From Lottia gigantea (taxonomy: Eukaryota > Mollusca > Gastropoda > Lottiidae): a DNA stretch of 64,000 nucleotides. The translations under genes were made by a program, and so were the position numbers. The DNA lies in contig NW_008707797.1 in NCBI RefSeq assembly GCF_000327385.1, positions 3,598,028 through 3,662,027 of the forward strand, read 5' to 3'. Within the stretch, counting starts at the first letter, position 1. Each line of letters starts with the position of its first letter. Below, piece after piece: positions 61,601 to 64,000 of this stretch. Under the pieces are notes generated by a model. The model did no database searches. It saw nothing but the letters and a program-made list of their open reading frames with translations, and was not told where the DNA came from.

Positions 61601-62573
61601 TATTAATATATTGACAGTCAGTAAATTAAAAAATGTACAATATCTAAAAAGGGCTAGGATTTAAAACAGGGGAACATTTATAAACTTACATAAATAATAC
61701 CAAGAATGAGATTTACGATCCCTTCTCGGTCGTTTTTTAATATGGGTATGTATAATTGGTAGATTAGAAGACAGACAGCTGAAATCATATAGTTTAATTG
61801 TTTGAAACTGTCACTAAGAGATGACCCCCTACCCCCATCTCATACCACTCAATATTCTGTACCCGTAATTCTGTAATTTTGCATAATACATACTTGGTCC
61901 ATTTGTTTTATTATGTATGTATCAATTATAGAGCTATATAGATATACCACTGTTAAAATAGTGCTCAATACATCAATTGTAGAGTGATATAGATATACCA
62001 CTGTTAAAATAGTGCTCAATACATCAATTGTAGAGCGATATAGAAATACCACTGTTAAAATAGTGCTCAATACATCAATTGTAGAGCGATATAGAAATAC
62101 CAGTGTAAAAATAGTGCTCAATACATCAACTGTAGAGCGATATAGAAATACCACTGTTACGATAGTGCTTAATACATCAATTATAGAGTGATATAGAAAT
62201 ACCATTGTTAAGATAGTGCTTAATACATCAATTGTAGAGTGATATAGAAATACCAGTGTTAAAATAGTGTTCAATACATCAATTGTAGGGCGATATAGAG
62301 ATATAACTGTTCAGATAGTGCTTAATACATCAATTGTAGAGCTATATAGAAATATACGGTGATGGTGAGGAATATACAGAATAACGCTACATAATAAATC
62401 TGGATTTTAAAATCATAACGTTATACAACATTTAAAGCGACAGTTATATAATAAAGATATTGCTGAACAAACCTAGAAAAATAGTTTATCAATAATCAAT
62501 GTAACAAATTGTATGCTTACCCATTGGCTTGCATATCATCGGCAACCATATACTCTTGTTCATCGTTCATCCA
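58698..62573 (-). CDS. 3' end of an unrecognised gene, three short exons including an 8-nt microexon
   Basis: Three candidate exons with good splice sites join in one frame: 62521-62573 (TTTACAG|TGG ... AATGG|GTAAGC), 60728-60735 (TTCAG|AATAGACG|GTGAGT) and 58698-58720 (ATTTCAG|AT ... TAA). The joined tail reads WMNDEQEYMVADDM, then QANGIDDDVYEEL and stop. Phase closes only with the 8-nt exon included. The peptide is acidic and has two tyrosine motifs, EYMVA and DVYEEL, resembling SH2-binding or endocytic tail motifs. The 5' part would lie beyond 62573, probably off the right edge. I do not recognise the family. Both introns contain tandem arrays. Support rests on splice sites and phase only, so chance cannot be excluded. 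Confidence 0.42.
59590..59760. repeat. A-rich degenerate tandem repeat, about 27 bp unit
   Basis: Five or six variants of AATTTTAGAGATAGAAAATC in succession, within the last intron of the candidate minus-strand gene. Low complexity; nothing else seen. Confidence 0.55.
60030..60550. repeat. Degenerate 36-bp tandem array with GATATCGAGATAT core
   Basis: About 14 diverged units of CGGCGATATCGAGATATAGG plus TCATTAGACTGTCAAT; the best adjacent pair (60136 and 60172) is spaced 36 bp. Units diverge strongly towards both ends. The core is itself nearly palindromic. Confidence 0.85.
60740..61915. other. AT-rich intronic or intergenic stretch, no gene seen
   Basis: At 60790-61010, short words such as CATGTCA, AATGCCATGTCAC and CAATATTGTA recur irregularly, suggesting a decayed tandem repeat. 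The rest shows homopolymer A and T runs and no supportable exon. Confidence 0.45.
61918..62345. repeat. 51-bp tandem array, about 8 units
   Basis: Units of ATACATCAATTGTAGAGYGA, TATAGAAATACCACTGTTAA and AATAGTGCTCA; successive GTGCTCAAT words at 61961 and 62012 are 51 bp apart. As 51 is a multiple of three, a 141-codon open frame exists on the minus strand by periodicity; I do not consider it a gene. A single related unit sits at 20033-20072. Confidence 0.92.
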
Positions 62574-64000
62574 CTGTAAATATTATAAATATTCCTTTAA
62601 TATTAGGGCTAGATATTCTACGAGGGCTCAAAAAATTTGACCATGATCATAAAATATATTTAAGATAGAATATTTGAGAAAAAAAGAATTTCATAAATTG
62701 ATAGAAATTTCAGATTAGATTAAAGTGACTATTTCAATCTATCACTTTAAAGTGGTCGTTTAAGAAAAAGAGATGAGAAAAGGTTTACAGATATAGGCCT
62801 AATAAATTAACAAATTTCAGAAATTCAATGTATTATGCATTTTATAAAAAAACAATACTTATCGGTATAGATTTTTTTGCATTGTTATAAATATTGTTGC
62901 ATTGTTATATTTTTGCATATATATAAATATTTACACGATAATACATATTTACATTTTCACTTTTAAATATAATTATAGAAATTTACATAATTAAAACATA
63001 TATTTACATTAATATAAATACTTATTATATTATCAAAAAAATATTTGTTTTATTAAAATGTAACTTATTGGAAATAAAAACAAATTAAAAGTAAAAAAAA
63101 GACAAAATATGTAATGTTTAAAGATAATAAATAAAATTTCCTGGCTCAAAAGTCAAATTCGGACAATTGCCTGACTAAACCAGTTTGCCCTTATTAAAAT
63201 ATAGACCCTTTATAATAATAAAAACAAAACCAAATTCAAACTTCATAACAAAAAAGGAGAATAAACATATTCGAGGGGTACAAAGAAAGTAGTTCGACGT
63301 GTAAAAAGCCAAAAGAAAAAAATAATGGTTAGATGGCCGTATCTGAAAAAAAGTAATTTGTAAGAAAAAATTGACCTCCAAGTTTTATTGTTAATACAAA
63401 TTTTTTTTTAACAAAATCCCAACACCTAAAGTATTCAATATAAAAATTCCCATAAGAATATAGAAGGTGGAAGAACCTACTGAATATCCCTTTAAGAATT
63501 CCAGACTTCCTAAACTTAGACATTTAGTCCTCGTTTCTTGAAGTATATAATCTATCATCACCTTTTAAAAATAGAGCAAAAGCGTAATTGCACGTGCATA
63601 GTGGTTTTATTCATAATATAGATCATACTAATCATACATAATAAATAGTTGTTAATAAAGTTCAGTGTACATGCGGTATAGTATATATGTATTGGTTATG
63701 CTATAGGATGGTTTTATATCTCACCCTCCAAGGGATCAGGGAAATATAACATAACCCAGCTTGTATATAACCCTAAAGCACGTGCCCCTTGGACATGGGC
63801 TACTGATTGGCTGTGATTTGAAGAGAAACTCCCTTCTTAGCTAAATTGTACACTTTTTGAAAGATAATAAGCACAATTGCAAAGTATATTTTGGACAAGC
63901 AAGTCCTTGATGATTAGTGATAATAATCATGTGGACGGCTAATTATCACAGTTCAAATCTTTGACATGAAAATTGGAAAGGGACAGGTGCGCGATTTTTT
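62574..64000. other. AT-rich right end, no feature recognised
   Basis: Strongly AT-rich, with long A and T runs (for example 62880-63070). Minus-strand open frames at 63175-63523 are Phe/Tyr/Ile-rich by composition and have no convincing splice sites. Upstream exons of the candidate gene ending at 58698 were looked for here without success. Confidence 0.5.

Noticed and set aside
61849-62274. 141-codon minus-strand open frame with a 17-residue periodicity
   Set aside because: It is the by-product of a 51-bp tandem array whose unit length is a multiple of three; no start context, splice sites or family resemblance.

Overview
This is an AT-rich animal genomic window of intron-split genes, with many short exons on both strands. 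The gene set (RB1CC1/FIP200, a CYP2-clan P450, a vitellogenin with a von Willebrand D domain, two Wntless genes, SYCE2) and the dispersed SINE-like and MITE-like repeats suggest a lophotrochozoan, most likely a gastropod mollusc. The species is an inference. Exon models were built by hand from splice sites; phases close across all exons of each model, and boundaries may be off by a base or so.

Layout. 1-9.1 kb, minus strand: the 5' nineteen coding exons of RB1CC1/FIP200, the autophagy-initiation scaffold; its C-terminal Claw end lies off the left edge. 12.2-15.6 kb, plus strand: a complete six-exon cytochrome P450 (about 495 aa) with an atypical I-helix. 16.65-35.13 kb, minus strand: a complete 31-exon vitellogenin of about 2,813 aa, with signal peptide, lipid-transfer N-terminus, C-terminal vWD domain and a TATA box. 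One 3,261-nt exon carries about 1,087 aa of mostly helical sequence with at least four tandem ~135-142-aa repeats, a large extension of the usual vitellogenin plan. 36.6-45.0 and 49.0-55.3 kb, plus strand: two tandem Wntless (WLS/Evi) genes with identical 13-exon structure. Copy B (542 aa) looks canonical. Copy A (499 aa) has an intact frame but appears to lack both known trafficking signals: the YxxL endocytosis motif and the C-terminal KEAQE ER-return motif. Between them, on the minus strand at 47.0-48.4 kb, lies a three-exon SYCE2 gene of the synaptonemal complex. 58.7-62.6 kb, minus strand: the 3' end of an unrecognised gene, including a candidate 8-nt microexon, ending in an acidic tail with two tyrosine motifs.

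Most striking observations. (1) In both WLS genes the intron before exon 12 is filled by a 28-bp minisatellite (about 45 and 40 units) whose unit is a copy of the exon-12 3' splice site plus the first exon bases, so each unit recreates an AG|GT splice junction. (2) The WLS paralogue has lost its known sorting motifs while keeping the rest of the protein. (3) Vitellogenin has a graded tandem-repeat helical domain inside one exon. (4) Exons of the two WLS copies are nearly identical while introns do not align. Several MITE families (one hAT-like with a perfect 8-bp target-site duplication), SINE-like fragments and five further tandem arrays fill the introns and intergenic DNA. No tRNA, rRNA, CRISPR or retrovirus-like element was recognised.
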